A stretch of 64,000 bases of DNA from Talpa occidentalis (Eukaryota; Chordata; Mammalia; Eulipotyphla; Talpidae): NCBI RefSeq assembly GCF_014898055.3, contig NW_023603184.1, positions 108,242,615 through 108,306,614 of the forward strand. The letters are read 5' to 3'. Shown here piece after piece: positions 1 through 11,322 of the stretch. The notes under the pieces were generated by a model that was given only the letters and a program-made list of their open reading frames with translations, searched no databases and was not told the DNA's origin. The first letter of the stretch is position 1. Each line of letters begins with the position of its first letter. The translations under genes were made by a program, and so were the position numbers.

Positions 1-206
1 TCGATCCCCAGCTGCCAAGGAGCAACCCACATGGCGAAATAGACCTCTACCTCCTTGCACGCTGCTCCCCTCAGCAGTGTATTTCGGTCAGTCTACCTAT
101 TCTGTTCCCCACTCTGTCTCTGGTGAATCCTCTTCACCCCCCACACCTCTGGCTTGTACCCCAGCTCTCTTATGCATAAATAAATAAATCCATTTAAAAA
201 AAGGGG
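1..206 (+). mobile_element. tRNA-derived SINE, cut by the window edge
   Basis: This is the body and tail of the lineage SINE: a CACATGG block, CTCAGCAGTGTATTTC, CTCTGTCTCTGGTGAATCC, and the tail ATAAATAAATAAATC followed by A-rich sequence. The tRNA-like head lies upstream of base 1, so only the B-box end (TCGATCCCC) is visible. It belongs to the AAATAAATC-tailed subfamily. Confidence 0.9.
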
Positions 207-1509
207 GGGGGGACAAGAAGTAAAGGAAGACTTTTAGCTTTTATGCTATATATTTATTATTTGAATTTTTATAATTATAATGTATCATATTTGTCAGTTA
301 AAATATATAAATGAATAGCAGAACCTAAATATTTATTAGCTGTATGCTGTATCTCCTCAACTTATTGTAGTGATTATTTTATTTATTTATTGAGCATTCA
401 TTTATTTAACACTCAGAGCATTACCCCTATGTGTGGGGAATATGCTAAGCATTTGCACTGGCTTTGGGGCTTAGAGCCTATTTTTTACAACCCAGGGACA
501 AATGAGAGTTACTGCTTTCCTTAGGATACAGTGGTGAATTTTAAGTCAAGCTCTAATTTTTATTATTACTTTTTGGGTCACAGGGCCAAGGATGACATAT
601 TTTCTTCTTCTGGAATTTGTACTAAATATTCTGAAATACAGTGGGTTTTTTTACAGTTAAAAAAAAAGTGTGTATTAATTCACTCAGCAATAGTTAGAGT
701 CCCTGCTATATGCTTGGCACTATGCTGGCCATTGGACACCAAAAAATGAACAAATAACATATGGTGTCTACCTAGCCTCTTAAGGAGTTGGGAATTTTGC
801 ATACCTGCTAAAGTTGATAAATAGTAGTATGAAAAACTGAAATATGTATTTTATTAATCCTGTACTAAAAGTGAAGCTGGCAAAATACTCTAATAATAAA
901 AGTTAATCTTAGTTTGACCCATAAAACCCACCTTAACGTTTATGTAAATGTGAAATTTTCAATTATTTTAGTGCTAAAGTGAATAAATTAGTAAAAGGAC
1001 AGAGAACATAAAAGGTGCAGAGGAACAGAACGTACTCTCTGAGTGGTGGGTTCTAGCATAAGCTACACCATGAAGAGACTGCTACTAGGTTTATTTCTCT
1101 GAATCTGTTTCGCCACAGGACACATGGAAATCCAATCTACCTTATTAGGATAGGAGAAAACAAGGGATTTCTTTGAAAGCATAACAAAATCTGATTATGA
1201 GGCTGTAGGGCCCTGACACCTGCTTTTTTATTATTTGATTTGATTTTTTATTTATTTTCTCCCCACTCTGTCAGTGATTGGCCAAACAAATTGTGCAAAC
1301 ACAATTTAACTTCTGCATGCTTCATGAAGTGGAAAGAATGCAGGAAGCAGTCAGAAGAACTGAGTTTACATTTGGGCTCTGCATTACTCTTAAGAGCAAA
1401 TTATTTAAATTCTTTACACCTTAGCTTCCTATTTTACAGGATTATTTAAAAAGGCTATTTGAGAAAATAGAGGTGAAAACATCCAGTTAAAAACTATTAT
1501 AAATTAAAA
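207..1509. other. AT-rich non-coding stretch, faint L2 trace
   Basis: No gene is visible. Bases around 677-780 resemble an antisense L2 3' end (tattcactcagcaa, then 'cctgctatatgcttggcactatgctgg'-like wording). The remainder is unassigned AT-rich sequence. Open frames here are short and show no recognisable protein. Confidence 0.4.
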
Positions 1510-2190
1510 TTTTTTCCAAAGATATACAAATGGTAAAAATATGAAAAAATGTGCAACATTATTAGCCATTAGGAAAATACAAACAAAAACTACAATCAAC
1601 TGCAATTTCACACTCCCTAGGGTAATAATATCAAAAAAGACAATATGAAAGTGTTAGAGAAAAGGGAACCCTCATACTTGCTGGCAAAAATATAAAACGG
1701 TACAGGAACTGTGGAATATAGTTTGGCAGTTTCTCAAAAAATTAAACAAATTACCGTACAATTGGGCAATTCCACACCTAAGCATGTACCCAAGAGAACT
1801 AAAAATACATCAGTGTGTCCATGGAAAAACCTGTAAATGAGTATTAACAGCAGCATTACTCAAAACAGCAAAAAAGGAGAAACAATCCAATGTCCATCAA
1901 TTGATGAATGGATTTAAAAAAATGTGGCATATCCATAAAATGGAATATTATTCAGCCATAAAAAGAATAAAGTGCTGATATAAGTATAGTATGGATCAAC
2001 TCTGAAAACGTAATGCTAAGTAAAAAAACAAAGGCCATATATATTATATAATGGTGTTCCTATGAAATGTCCAGAAGAGGCAAACCCATATAGCAAAGAT
2101 GTTTGTCTTGTGAATACACTAAAACCACTGACCTGTATACTTTAAGATGATTTCTGTAGCAAATGAATTGTATCTCAAATAAAAAGAAAA
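1510..2190 (+). mobile_element. LINE-1 (old L1M type) 3' end
   Basis: The order of motifs matches the ORF2 C-terminal region and 3' UTR of old mammalian L1: CCAAAGATATACAAATGG, an 'agagaaaagggaaccctcatac' region, 'gtttggcagtttctcaaaa', CAATGTCCATCAATTGATGA, ATTATTCAGCCATAAAAAG, 'gaaatgtccagaag' and a terminal 'tctcaaataaaaag'. It is heavily mutated with frames broken, and 5' truncated. It is a dead fossil. Confidence 0.9.
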
Positions 2191-2665
2191 CTTACAAAAA
2201 TTTTTCTCTGTTACTTTTTATAAGTAAATACCCTACTTTTTCAAAAGTTGCTTCTGCTACTTATAACAGCTAGGAAAGCTCTTTGAAGTTAGATGGTACA
2301 CAATAAATGGTTATTTTTAGTATGGTAAAACTACTAATTATGTCAGAGAAACTTTCTGTAGATCATATCAATTTGGTATAATTTTATTTCTTCAAAAGAA
2401 AGGTCTCTATTAATACCAAGTTTACGTTTGTTGGGGGGGAGCATATAAAGAGCATCAAAATGTCTTTATAGCTCACAAGAAAAAAAAGTCAAAAAAGACT
2501 TTCTTTTATAACGAGTGAATGTTTCCTTTTTACAAATGCCCACCACTAAACTAAAGCCAAAATAAATACAAATTTGCAACTTCTATTTACCACCTTCTAT
2601 GATTTGTATGTTTCAACCATCAATTATTTCTTCTGATTATGATTCATATGGGTTAAAGTGCTAGG
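2191..2665. other. unassigned non-coding sequence
   Basis: AT-rich sequence with a short G8 run near 2435. I recognise no gene or repeat family. Confidence 0.4.
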
Positions 2666-2675
2666 TAAACTTTTT

Positions 2676-2811
2676 TTTTTTTTTTTTTTTTTTTTAATAG
2701 AGGCATGTTTTATTTATTTATTTATTTGTTTGTTTGTTCGGTTTTTTTTTTTTTGTTTGTTTGTTTATACATGCACTGGGTACAGTCAGAAGCGCAGGAG
2801 GGTGAGAGAAC
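2676..2811 (-). mobile_element. 5'-truncated SINE (CATGCCTCTAT-tailed subfamily)
   Basis: Reading on the minus strand, only the 3' part remains: CCTGCGCTTCTGACTGTACCC, the AAACAAACAAA and AAATAAATAAA tail, CATGCCTCTATT and a long poly(A). It is bracketed by TAAACTTTTT at 2666-2675 and 2812-2821, a credible target-site duplication. The truncation therefore happened at insertion, as expected when L1 machinery copies incompletely. Confidence 0.85.
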
Positions 2812-2821
2812 TAAACTTTTT

Positions 2822-3689
2822 AAATGAAATCAAATCATATTTCTAAGGGTGGGGGACTTATTAGAGTAGATCCAGTTTTTAAAGTCCAGAATGTTGGAAT
2901 AATCATAGAATAAATTGATTTCCTGGAATTTGGGACATAAATGCAATCTGTGTAATGCTTTTTGAAGTCATTTGGGAATTTTTTCATGTTTTTTGGTCAT
3001 GGGGTAAAGACAGTCACCAACTTTTGTCCACACAAAGTATTATGTATAAAAGCTTCCTGGTTCTGGAACAAAGAAGTATTTTATTGCTCAAAGCAAAAGG
3101 AAGATATCTTCCTTCCATTTATTATTGTTATATTAAAATAGCATACCAATGAAACCAGTTAGGTATCTGCATGACCCAAGCTATGTAAACAAAGATAAAC
3201 TGTTCATTATTGGGAGTGACTAGGGGGGAGCATTGGTGGGGGGAGGATAGGAAAGGGTAATAGTTTCTCACACCTAAGAAAACAAAGTTTACCAAGCCAA
3301 AGAAAACCATCAGGAATAAGAATTTCCAATATGGGGGAATTTTAAGAGGCGATCTTAATTTAAGGGTTTGCCAATCTATGCTAAGATGCATGGTGGGTAA
3401 TACTTGGCACAGGAAAATGTGAAAAAAGAGGTGACCTGTCAAACAGCTGCCATCGATGGAATCACTCCCTCAAGAGCACCTCCAACTTCTGGGGTGATGT
3501 CTGTGTATGACAGAAAGATGTCAATGCACCAGGAGAACCATGGGGGCTGCTGCAGCAGCAGCAAGTCCAAACAGTGCCTCCCAGGGTGAAATCCCACCGC
3601 ACCCTCAAGAGCCGGCCAGACCGAGGCTCTCCCCTAATGTGAATCTACCTCCCATAAAAAATAGATACATAATCAAGACCCGTGCCAAC
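2822..3689. other. unassigned sequence leading into the CpG island
   Basis: Non-repetitive sequence. It contains a G-rich tract at 3222-3248 and a short (CTG/CAG) run at 3547-3563. A plus-strand frame of 61 codons (3404-3589) and a minus frame of 104 codons (3128-3442) are open, but neither looks like a known protein or has convincing splice signals. Confidence 0.4.
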
Positions 3690-4351
3690 CCGCTCTCCCG
3701 TCCTTTGTGACTCCTCCAAGAGCAGGAGGGATGTCACATCCTGCAGGCCGGGGGTAAGCCGAATCCCACGCCACCGGGGTGGCGTCCCGGAGCCTGTCCG
3801 CAGGGGGGCTGGGGGAGGGGGTCGGGCCGGTGCCCCCCATCCACGGACAGGGCTGGTCCCCCGCCACACAAAGGAGCCGGCGGCGGGCTCTGGACGCGGG
3901 GACCGGCCCGGGAGCCGGCGCCACATCTGGTCTCCGCACCCCGGGAGGGCGAGACCCGCCGGAAAATGAGGCTTAACGCCCAAACCTGTTGCATGATTCG
4001 GGTCCTTTTCACCCAGAAAAGAACAAGGGCGCCTCGGACGGGCGCAGGGAGCGGGCTCCGCGGGCCCCGGCCGCACCCGGCGGGCGGCGCGGAGGCAGAG
4101 ACCGCCCGCGGGGCTCCCACCTCGGGCGCTTTGTCTGCGGCGGCGGCCGCGGGGGCAGCGGCCCGGGCGGCGGGGCCGCACCGCGGAGGGAGGGGCGCCC
4201 CCGCCCCGCCGCCCCGCCGCCCCCGCCCCGCCCCGCGGCCCGCGCCGGGGAAGAAAGCCGGGTCGGCCGCCGCCGCCCCAGCCGCCCGCGCTCTCCGCCC
4301 CGCCGCGAGGCCTGCGCGCTCCGCCCGCCCGGCCCGGCCGGCCGCACTCAC

Positions 4352-4540
4352 CTGGCTGGCGCTGACGCTGCGGCCGGCGGCTCCGGGGCGGTGGGAGGAC
4401 GCGGGGACGCGAGCGAGGCGCGGGCGGAGGCGGAGGGCGAGGCGGTTGGAAGGCGGGCTGGGGGCGGAGCGGGCCCGGGCGGCGGCGGCGGCGGCGGCGG
4501 CTCGAGTCGCTCGCGGCAAATCGCGTCCCGGCCCCTCAGT
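4352..4540 (-). other. putative first exon (5' UTR) of a leftward gene
   Basis: On the minus strand the sequence reads GCGCCAGCCAG|GTGAGTGCGG. The six intron bases GTGAGT occupy 4346-4351, a perfect donor consensus, so the exon's last base is 4352. It sits in the centre of the CpG island, as a first exon should. The start is a guess: no transcription start can be read directly, and I place it near 4540. The exon contains a (GCC)n tract at 4479-4500, typical of 5' UTRs. No ATG begins a long frame upstream of the donor (the open minus frame starts at TTG), so the exon is probably untranslated and the start codon lies in a later exon, either left of this window or unrecognised. I cannot name the gene. 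Confidence 0.55.
4479..4500. repeat. (GGC)n trinucleotide repeat
   Basis: About seven GGC units in a row inside the putative 5' UTR (GCC on the transcribed strand). Short GC-rich triplet runs in 5' UTRs are common and often length-variable. Confidence 0.9.
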
Positions 4541-4805
4541 GCGTCAGGCGGGGGGCGGCGGCGCGGCGGCCCTGCGACCTCCCGGCCCCGCGGCCGACCC
4601 GCGTCAGCGCGACCCCGCGCGCCCGGGGGCGGCCAGGCGGGGGCCCCGCCCGGGCCGGCAAGGGGGCGAGGCGGGGCGGCCCACCCGAAATGGGGGCTGG
4701 GCGAGGAGGGGGCCCCCGGAGCACCCCGGCGGACGCCGCGGTCCCCACTAGAGTAGGAGCCCCGAGCGCCCCAGCCGGCGGGCAGGGGGGCAGCGGGAGG
4801 AGCGC

Positions 4806-4905
4806 GGAGCCAGAGTCAGGAAGCCGGGGCTTGAGGAAGGACCTGCTACTTGACACCTCGGCAAGTCATTTGTTTGTTCTGTCCTCGTCATGAAATAGGT
4901 AGGTT
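4806..4905 (+). mobile_element. MIR fragment at the island edge
   Basis: The sequence 'ctacttgacacctcggcaagtca' followed by 'cctcgtcatgaaatagg' matches the MIR core (tgtgaccttgggcaagtca, then cctcatctgtaaaatgg). It marks the right shoulder of the CpG island. Confidence 0.55.
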
Positions 4906-5590
4906 CGAGTATATGGTCTCCAAGATTTTCAGAAATCTGGCATTGTCATCCACTGTTGGGGTTCTTTAACCCCCCAGTGCACGACCCGGAGATGCCAGGA
5001 AAAGGGGGTGGGGTGACTCTCCACGGGCTGTGCTGTGACTTTAGGATGAATGGGTTGCAGCAAGGAAAGGCTGGATTCAGGGATTTATGTTTCCGTTGAA
5101 CAGTCCAAAATTTATCCAGTGATCCTCGGGTAATGGCTGCTTTCCCATCTTCACCAATCCCAGTTATTTTTCTCCACATTCTCCAAAAATGTTCTGCACA
5201 AACATTCTTCTCAAGTTATTGCGCAAATCATTTCTATGTCATTTCCTGATTTCAGTAAAAAAGAGTCATCAGCGAATACACACAAGCCCTGGGCGGCCAT
5301 GTGGTGCCAACCCCACACCTTTCATTTTACTCTGCCACTCACTTCAGCATCACCCCATTCCATTGATAAAATCTTGCCATTCCAACAACCAGGCAACCAA
5401 AGGTCTCCCTGCTGAAGTTCTCTGATTTAAAAACCCATGGATTAATTCTTCCTCTTAATTGTGTGACTAATAATCTGTATCCATGACTTCAACCTTGTTC
5501 CTGTTCTTTAGGTCAAGCCTCTCTGATTTCACTTCTGCTTCTATTCCTTATGATCCCCAGAGTATTTCCCCTAAAACACAGAGTATCTAA
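4906..5590. other. unassigned sequence
   Basis: No coding exon or repeat family that I can name with confidence. It grades into an L2 fragment on the right. Confidence 0.4.
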
Positions 5591-6095
5591 CAAAATCCTT
5601 CAGAAAGCTCCCCAGCTGTACGGTCAGTTTCAAGCTAATCACCATGGTGTACAGTCATTTATAATCTGATCCCTATACTTCTTCAGCTCCAGCTCTAACA
5701 CCCACCACTAAGATTCAGCAGGCTCTGTGTCTGCACATTGATATATTCCCCCCATCTGAAATTCATCCCTCACTTAACCAGGTGAACACCTACTATCTTT
5801 CAAGACAATATGGATAATGCATCATTTCCTCTTTGGAATCCTCCTTGCCATCCCCTCACCACACCCACATCCTCATCCCAAACAGTAACTCTTTTCCTTT
5901 TCCATTGCTTTCATGGAAAATATTACCCATCCTCCATGTTACTCCATTGTGCTTTCTTTTTCCCCACTGCTCTGCTTTGTGATCTTTTTTAGTAGACAAT
6001 GTTCCTTACGGGGATAGAGAATTTTGTCTAATTCATTTTTGGCTCCCAGACATAGCACAATGTTCAGTAAAGAGAAGATTCTCTTTAAAGATGTG
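5591..6095 (+). mobile_element. LINE L2 fragment, sense
   Basis: Pyrimidine-rich L2 wording is recognisable: 'aatccttcagaaagctcccc', 'ctgatccctatacttcttcagctccag', 'cctctttggaatcctccttgcc', and an end resembling 'ggctcccagacatagcacaatg'. Divergent and broken, as L2 always is in placentals. Confidence 0.65.
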
Positions 6096-6313
6096 TTGAA
6101 GTTTTGATGTCATTATTCATTCCAACAAATAGATATTGAGCATCTCCTCAACAATCAGGAAATACAGTGCAACCCACAGTCCCTGACTTCCCTGATCTCC
6201 CACAGTATTCTGTTCTCTTTCTCTACTATATGGCATTCGCTGCTCATATTTTTAAATCCTCTTCTACTACCACTCACATTCTTTGCTTGTTTTAATAACT
6301 CAAGAACATATGA

Positions 6314-6621
6314 GGGCCTCTCCGGTGGCGCAGCGGTTGAGCGCTGGGTTGCAAAGCTGCCGCGGACTCTGCAGCGCCGGTTCGATCCCCAGCTGCTCCC
6401 CGGCCACCGGAGGAGGGTCCCACATGTTGTGCAGACCTCTCCTGCCGCCCTCTGCTCCCCTCAGCAGTGTACTTCGTCCTTCTGCCAGCTCTGCTCCCCG
6501 CTCTGGCTCTGGTGAATTCTCTCACCCTCCCGCGCTTCTGACTGTACTCAGTGCATGTATGAACAAGCAAAACAAACAAACAGATAAGTAAATAAATAAA
6601 ACATGCCTCTATTAAAAAAAA
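6314..6621 (+). mobile_element. SINE, full length, CATGCCTCTAT-tailed subfamily
   Basis: It opens with the tRNA-like head (CTCCGGTGGCGCAGCGGTTG, A box; GGTTCGATCCCC, B box), then the CACATG block, CTCAGCAGTGTACTTC and a tail with AAACAAACAAACAG and ATAAAACATGCCTCTAT. The direct repeat AAGAACATATGAG flanks it on both sides (6302-6314 and just after the poly(A)). Confidence 0.95.
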
Positions 6622-7099
6622 AAGAACATATGAGACAATCCAGTCTAGTAATTCACAAAACATCCCTGCCCTTCCTCTTTCCATACCCTCTAGGTCCACA
6701 GTGCATTATCCAGATATTAGATAAGAGATAACTGCTGTAACTGAAAAAACATTAGACTAAATCCAGAGAATGAAGTTTTTCATTCTTCAGTAACGAATGA
6801 ATAAACATAGCTCAGGCATTTAAATTCACTAGGCCTCGTTTATGTAGTGCCTTTGGTTCTATGATTAGAATTCATTTTTAGTACTTTGTTACCAAGGTAA
6901 TTATATCCTTCTTTATGTGTTTAAATTGAAAGGACTACCAGCCTCTTGCAAAGTAGAGTTATACAACATATGCTTGAACTCTGAGTGATCAAGAACCACT
7001 TGCTACCTCACAACATAATCATCTGTGATGGTCCTGCTAGTCCCTGTATTGAACTGAAACGTGACTTCCTATAAATTCTATCAGTAGCTGTCGTTTTAG
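6622..7099. other. unassigned non-coding sequence
   Basis: AT-rich; no repeat family or gene recognised. Confidence 0.4.
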
Positions 7100-7255
7100 T
7101 AAAAGCATCATGGAATTTAAACTTCAAAGCCTTAGGGTCAAGTCCCAGGTCTCTATAAACTTCACAGCTGTGTGACCTTGGGCAATCACAAAACTGTTCC
7201 AAGTGTGAGTGCTGGGCTCTAAAAAGGGAAAGTAATAATAGTACTTTAAATCATT
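7100..7255 (+). mobile_element. MIR SINE
   Basis: Contains the conserved core 'cacagctgtgtgaccttggg' preceded by 'gggtcaagtcccagg', followed by a degenerate 'taataatagtacttta'. This is the ancient tRNA-derived MIR, not the lineage SINE. Confidence 0.85.
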
Positions 7256-7291
7256 ATCATACGCATGGCTACATGTGTATTAATTGGAATC

Positions 7292-7934
7292 TGTTACTAC
7301 AGTGGTATAATCTAAAAAAGGGAGTTTTACTCATTCTCTGTCCCACCTAATGAAGGGTGGAGCTGAGCACTGAGGCTGAGCAATGAAGAGGAGCTAAAAA
7401 GGACTTGGAAGACTTGGGGAGAGGAAAGTTGGAGGAGGCATGTGGAGCAGAGACATGTGAAGAAGAAACATGCTTGCTTCTTGGCCTTGAACTTGCACCA
7501 GGAACTTGGTACACACGGAAGGAGACACTTGGAAGTCACGTAGGTGAGAAACCCAGTGGGGAGGCTGATAATGGCAGTCTTTATCTTGACTTGTACTTTG
7601 ATTTTGCTCCTTTCCTTCCAGGCTTGCTTGGTCCCTTCTGCCCCTTTCCTTGGTTCCCTGCCAGAAGGTAACTCAGACTTGTAGCATACTTTTAAGCCTC
7701 AGTGGCCAATCCTGTTAAGCTGGGCATTTGCCCATGAGGAGATTAGTGACTTTGGATGTTTTATTGGAAACTATTATCTTTTCTCTATTGCACATTAATT
7801 CTATTAAAGTTCTTTTCTACTGAAGGTCTCACACATTTAGAGTACATTTTTTCTTTCTGCGGCAGATGGCAGAATCTATTTGAAGCATGCAAGGTTTGGG
7901 GGTTTCAGGGTGACCTTCATTCTACCCATGAACA
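7292..7934 (+). mobile_element. solo LTR of an endogenous retrovirus (family 1)
   Basis: It aligns by eye with the LTR at 33900-34483 and the element at 15256-15852. Shared blocks are GTGGAGCTGAG near the start, a 'gagacatgtgaagaagaaac' block, 'ttttgctcctttcc', a TATTAAAG polyadenylation-type signal near 7802 and 'ggcagatggcagaa' near the end. It begins TGTTAC and ends AACA. The 6 bp on either side (GGAATC, GGACTA) agree only partly, so the target duplication is uncertain. No internal viral sequence adjoins it, so it is a solo LTR left by recombination between LTRs. Confidence 0.75.
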
Positions 7935-8647
7935 GGACTAAAATGTATTCTGGAGAGAACAGCCCACCTTCCCTTCTATACATAGACTTTTAAATATTTA
8001 AAATCAGCAGTCTTCTCATACTCACTGCCCCACTCAGTTCCATACACTCTCATCTAAACATACACCCTACATTGTAGATGCCTCTTACAATGTAGCATCT
8101 AGAACTGAGTCCAGTATTTCAGGTATAAAGACAGTAGAGAAGTTCAATTTTCTGTATTTTTATGATATTTCAAAATTCAGTTTAATATCACATTAATATT
8201 TTTTCTGTCACCTCATACTATTCATAAATGTCATGTTTTTGCCAAATAAAAAGAAATAATACCCCAAAATCTTTTTTTAAAAATAGTAACATATATGCAT
8301 TGTAAAACCATGTCTCTTCCAACCTGTTTCTGTAGACTGAGCGCAGATTCTTTGGAAAGAATACCAAAGTCACTTTCAACAGGTTCCTACATTCCTAATT
8401 TCTCCCCTACAACTTCCTTAAGCATTTTATCAAAAGCTACATTTAAATGTTGTCTAAAATTACCTTACTTCTCACACTTATCTTGTTTTATTTTTATAAT
8501 CAGTTGATTTAAAAACACCTTTTATGTTTATGTGTTTCCCATACTTTTTTCACTGGAACCTACCAAAGTAAAACTGATTGGTATTTTTAATGCCTTTTTA
8601 CTAAAGCTCAGCAGGGCTAGCTAATTTGTTGGTTTGGTTTTTTTAAT
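7935..8647. other. unassigned AT-rich sequence
   Basis: No gene. It may contain degraded repeats that I cannot classify. Confidence 0.35.
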
Positions 8648-8713
8648 AAAAGATTTATTTATTTATTCATACAAGAAGTGGGGTACAGGCCAGAAGTGTG
8701 TATGTGTGTGAGA

Positions 8714-8770
<57 letters not shown>

Positions 8771-8960
8771 CACCAGTGACAGAACGGGGGACAGAATAGG
8801 CAGACTGACTGAAAAACACTGCTGAGGGGAACAGAGGGCAAGACAGGAAAGGTCTGCTGTCCATGTGGGTAGCTCCCTGGCCAGGGATCAAACTTGTGCT
8901 ACAGTGGCTGCAGATAGCTTCATAGTGCTGTGCTTAACCCCTTGTGCAACCAGGAAGGCT
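8648..8960 (-). mobile_element. SINE with an expanded (AG)n tract
   Basis: On the minus strand it has a degenerate tRNA head (CTGGTTGCACAAGGGGTTAAG), the CCACATGG block, CTCAGCAGTG, and an ATAAATAAATAAATC tail. The part just 5' of the tail has been invaded by a long (CT/AG) run. Short flanking AATTTGTTG repeats fit a target duplication. Confidence 0.9.
8702..8766. repeat. (AG)n microsatellite
   Basis: A nearly uninterrupted AG dinucleotide run of about 65 bp inside the SINE. It probably grew from the short CTCTCACC-type segment found there in sister copies. Confidence 0.95.
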
Positions 8961-9309
8961 GGAAATTTGTTGAACATTCACTGCAACAGAATCCGCTTCT
9001 AGGACAAATTTCCCCACCCTCAATTCAGCTGAAGAGGCAGCCCCAGGCAGTAATTTTGCATCATGTAATCCTAGAACCACTGCTGATTATCCCTAGGAGG
9101 ATACCTGACCTATAAACAGCCAAGTCAAATCCATTCAAAGAGACCTGGGAAGAAACTCAATCCCAAGAAGCTAGTTCAATCGGATAGTTAATTGCAGAAA
9201 CTGAATTCAAAAGGAGGCACAGAGTGCCCCTGGGAGGGGAGGCCTGTGGCAGATCACCAGTGAGCAGAGGTTAAGTTCAGCCAATGACTAAGCAGAAAAC
9301 ATCAGTTCA

Positions 9310-9640
9310 CACATTCATTTCCTCATTCATTCAACCAGTCTCCTCTGTTTTAGGTGCTGAAGATACATTATGGACAAAATATGCAAAAATCCTACTTCCT
9401 GGATCTTGTGTTTTGGTGGCTAGGACAGGCAATAAATACAACAATTAAATAAATCAAATAGTATGTTAAAAGGTGGTGTAAGTGTTGAGTAAAAATAATG
9501 AAGAGAACAGGACGAGAAAGTACCAGGGATTGAGGATTACAATTTATAATATCACGAATAGGGAAGGCCTCACTAAGAAGGTAGGGTTTAAGCTAAGGCT
9601 TGAAAGAGATGAGGCACAGAGCCTATAGTAAAGAAAAAAG
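9310..9640 (-). mobile_element. LINE L2 fragment, antisense
   Basis: Resembles the reverse complement of the L2 3' end: 'ttcctcattcattcaacca', 'ggtgctgaagatacattatgg', 'gggaaggcctcactaagaaggtaggg', 'aagctaaggcttgaaag'. Strongly decayed. Confidence 0.6.
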
Positions 9641-10844
9641 ACACAGAAAGTAGAAGCTGAGAGACATATTGCAGGAAAGAACTGCGGTGCAGGCTGGAGG
9701 CACAGAGGTGAGAGAACTCACCAGAGATAGCAGCAAATGAATTCAAAAAGCAGACTTTTAAATAGACTGCAAAGAGAAACAGTGAGTGAAACAGGGGAGA
9801 TCTATTGTATGGAGAGAGGGTCTCCAGGCTCTATTTATAGTCCAGGCATCATTGATTGATTAGGGTGACTAGTCTTGGGTGTGTCCTGGCTAATAATCTG
9901 CATCATCTGTTTAAGGGCCCAGTTCCCAGGACAGTCCCATCCACTCCCTTTATCAATTTAAGCCTCCCAAACTTGCTTTCTGGGCAAGGAGTGGGGGCTT
10001 AGGTTTTAAATGTTGTAAAAATACACAACAGGAGGCAACTTGTAGCAAGCTAATCCCTAAGCAGTCACAAAAAGAATAGTAAAATCAAGAACAAGGTAAT
10101 TCAAGTACTTCCCCCAGGGGTACTAGACCAGGGCCTTTGGCAGTGCAGTCTCAAAATATGTACTTTGAAAATGTTTCCAGGTGATTGTGATGTTCCAGCA
10201 GGATGGGAATCCCTGGTATACAGGAAAGACCCACACACTCCTACTGAGGCCTTGGGTTCTGACATCCTTCAAACTCTGTGTTCCAGAAACTCAATTTGCA
10301 CACCTCTCTTCCTAGAAGACTTGGTTGTTCAACTTTGCCATCATTCTTGGGAAGTTTTCTATCATGGTGAGATTTTAGTTATTCTAATTTGCCTATGCAT
10401 TCTATACAAACTAATAACCAAGAAACCCAATACCCTATTCTGAAACCCAACACCCTGTTCCCTGAAGGCACATGTTTGAATGTGTCTTGCAGCCCAAATC
10501 ACTAAACATACCACAGTCACAAAGCACTGGACTGGTGTTTCTGCTTTCTGTTTTGCTTTCTTTCTTACCTTTAGGGACAAAACGAAATTGAAAGTTTGTT
10601 TGGCATTTTATTACATGTCAAAATCAGTATTTGAAAAATTGTCCAAATGTTTTAAAATCTAAAAATCATGTAACGTTTATTTTCATGGTATACATTTAAT
10701 ACGTTATTGAATTTTCAAGATAAATAATAATTTTATTTAAAATTACTTTGAGTATTCAGTTTATTAGTTTTCACATTTGACATTTTAGTTCCAAGCTGAA
10801 AATTTTCCTTTTTCACTGATGCAATTAAAAAGATCAGTTATTTA
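9641..10844. other. unassigned non-coding sequence
   Basis: No coding exon or named repeat. A 92-codon plus frame at 10165-10443 is open but has no recognisable protein features. Confidence 0.4.
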
Positions 10845-10992
10845 ATTGAGACTATATCAAACTAAAAAGCTCTGCATAGGGGAAGAAACTAACTAAAACA
10901 AAGACATCCTACTGAATAGGAGAATATATTCACACACCATACATCTGACAAGGGGCTAATCTCCAAGATCAACAAAGAACTCATGCAACTCA

Positions 10993-11024
10993 ACAACAAC
11001 AACAACAACAAAAAAAAAAAAAAA
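10993..11024. repeat. (CAA)n followed by poly(A)
   Basis: Five or more CAA units and an A run within the L1 coding remnant, replacing the ancestral 'caactcaacaataaaaa' segment. Confidence 0.85.
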
Positions 11025-11322
11025 CAAATAACCCAATCAAAAAATGGGCAGAAGAGCTAAATAGGCACTTCTCCAAAGAAGACATGCAGATGGCCAACAG
11101 GCACATGGAAAAATGTTCATTATCACTTATCATCAGGGAAATGCAAATCAAAACTGCAATGAGATACCACCTCATTCCTATGAGAATGGCCCATGTCAAG
11201 AGACCAAAAACAAGTGCTGGCAAGGATGTGTAAGAGAAAACTCTTACACTATTGGTAGAAATGTACACTCATTCAGCCCCTGTGAAAAACAGTGTGAAGG
11301 TTTCTCAAAAGATTCAAAATTG

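Larger units (their letters stand above)
3690..4830. promoter_or_regulatory. CpG island promoter
   Basis: Base composition jumps from AT-rich to very GC-rich with dense CG dinucleotides, densest at 4030-4700, and falls back near 4850. Several CCCCGCCCC / GGGGCGG boxes (Sp1/KLF type) are visible around 4196-4230 and 4462-4475. No TATA box is evident. This is the usual form of a broad, TATA-less housekeeping or developmental promoter. The long open frames on both strands here follow from the lack of AT-rich stop codons and are not evidence of protein. Methylation state and activity cannot be read from sequence. Confidence 0.93.

Noticed and set aside
3645..4893. Long open frames on both strands (up to 261 codons)
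   Set aside because: They coincide with the CpG island, overlap on both strands and in several frames, are Ala/Arg/Gly/Pro-rich, and have no domain. They follow from GC composition.
6314..6400. tRNA gene
   Set aside because: The A- and B-box words belong to the SINE head. No cloverleaf with proper acceptor pairing was evident, and the sequence is repeated throughout the window.
11022..11268. Frame coding a cysteine- and phenylalanine-rich protein
   Set aside because: It is the antisense of L1 ORF2 sequence with its CAA repeat.
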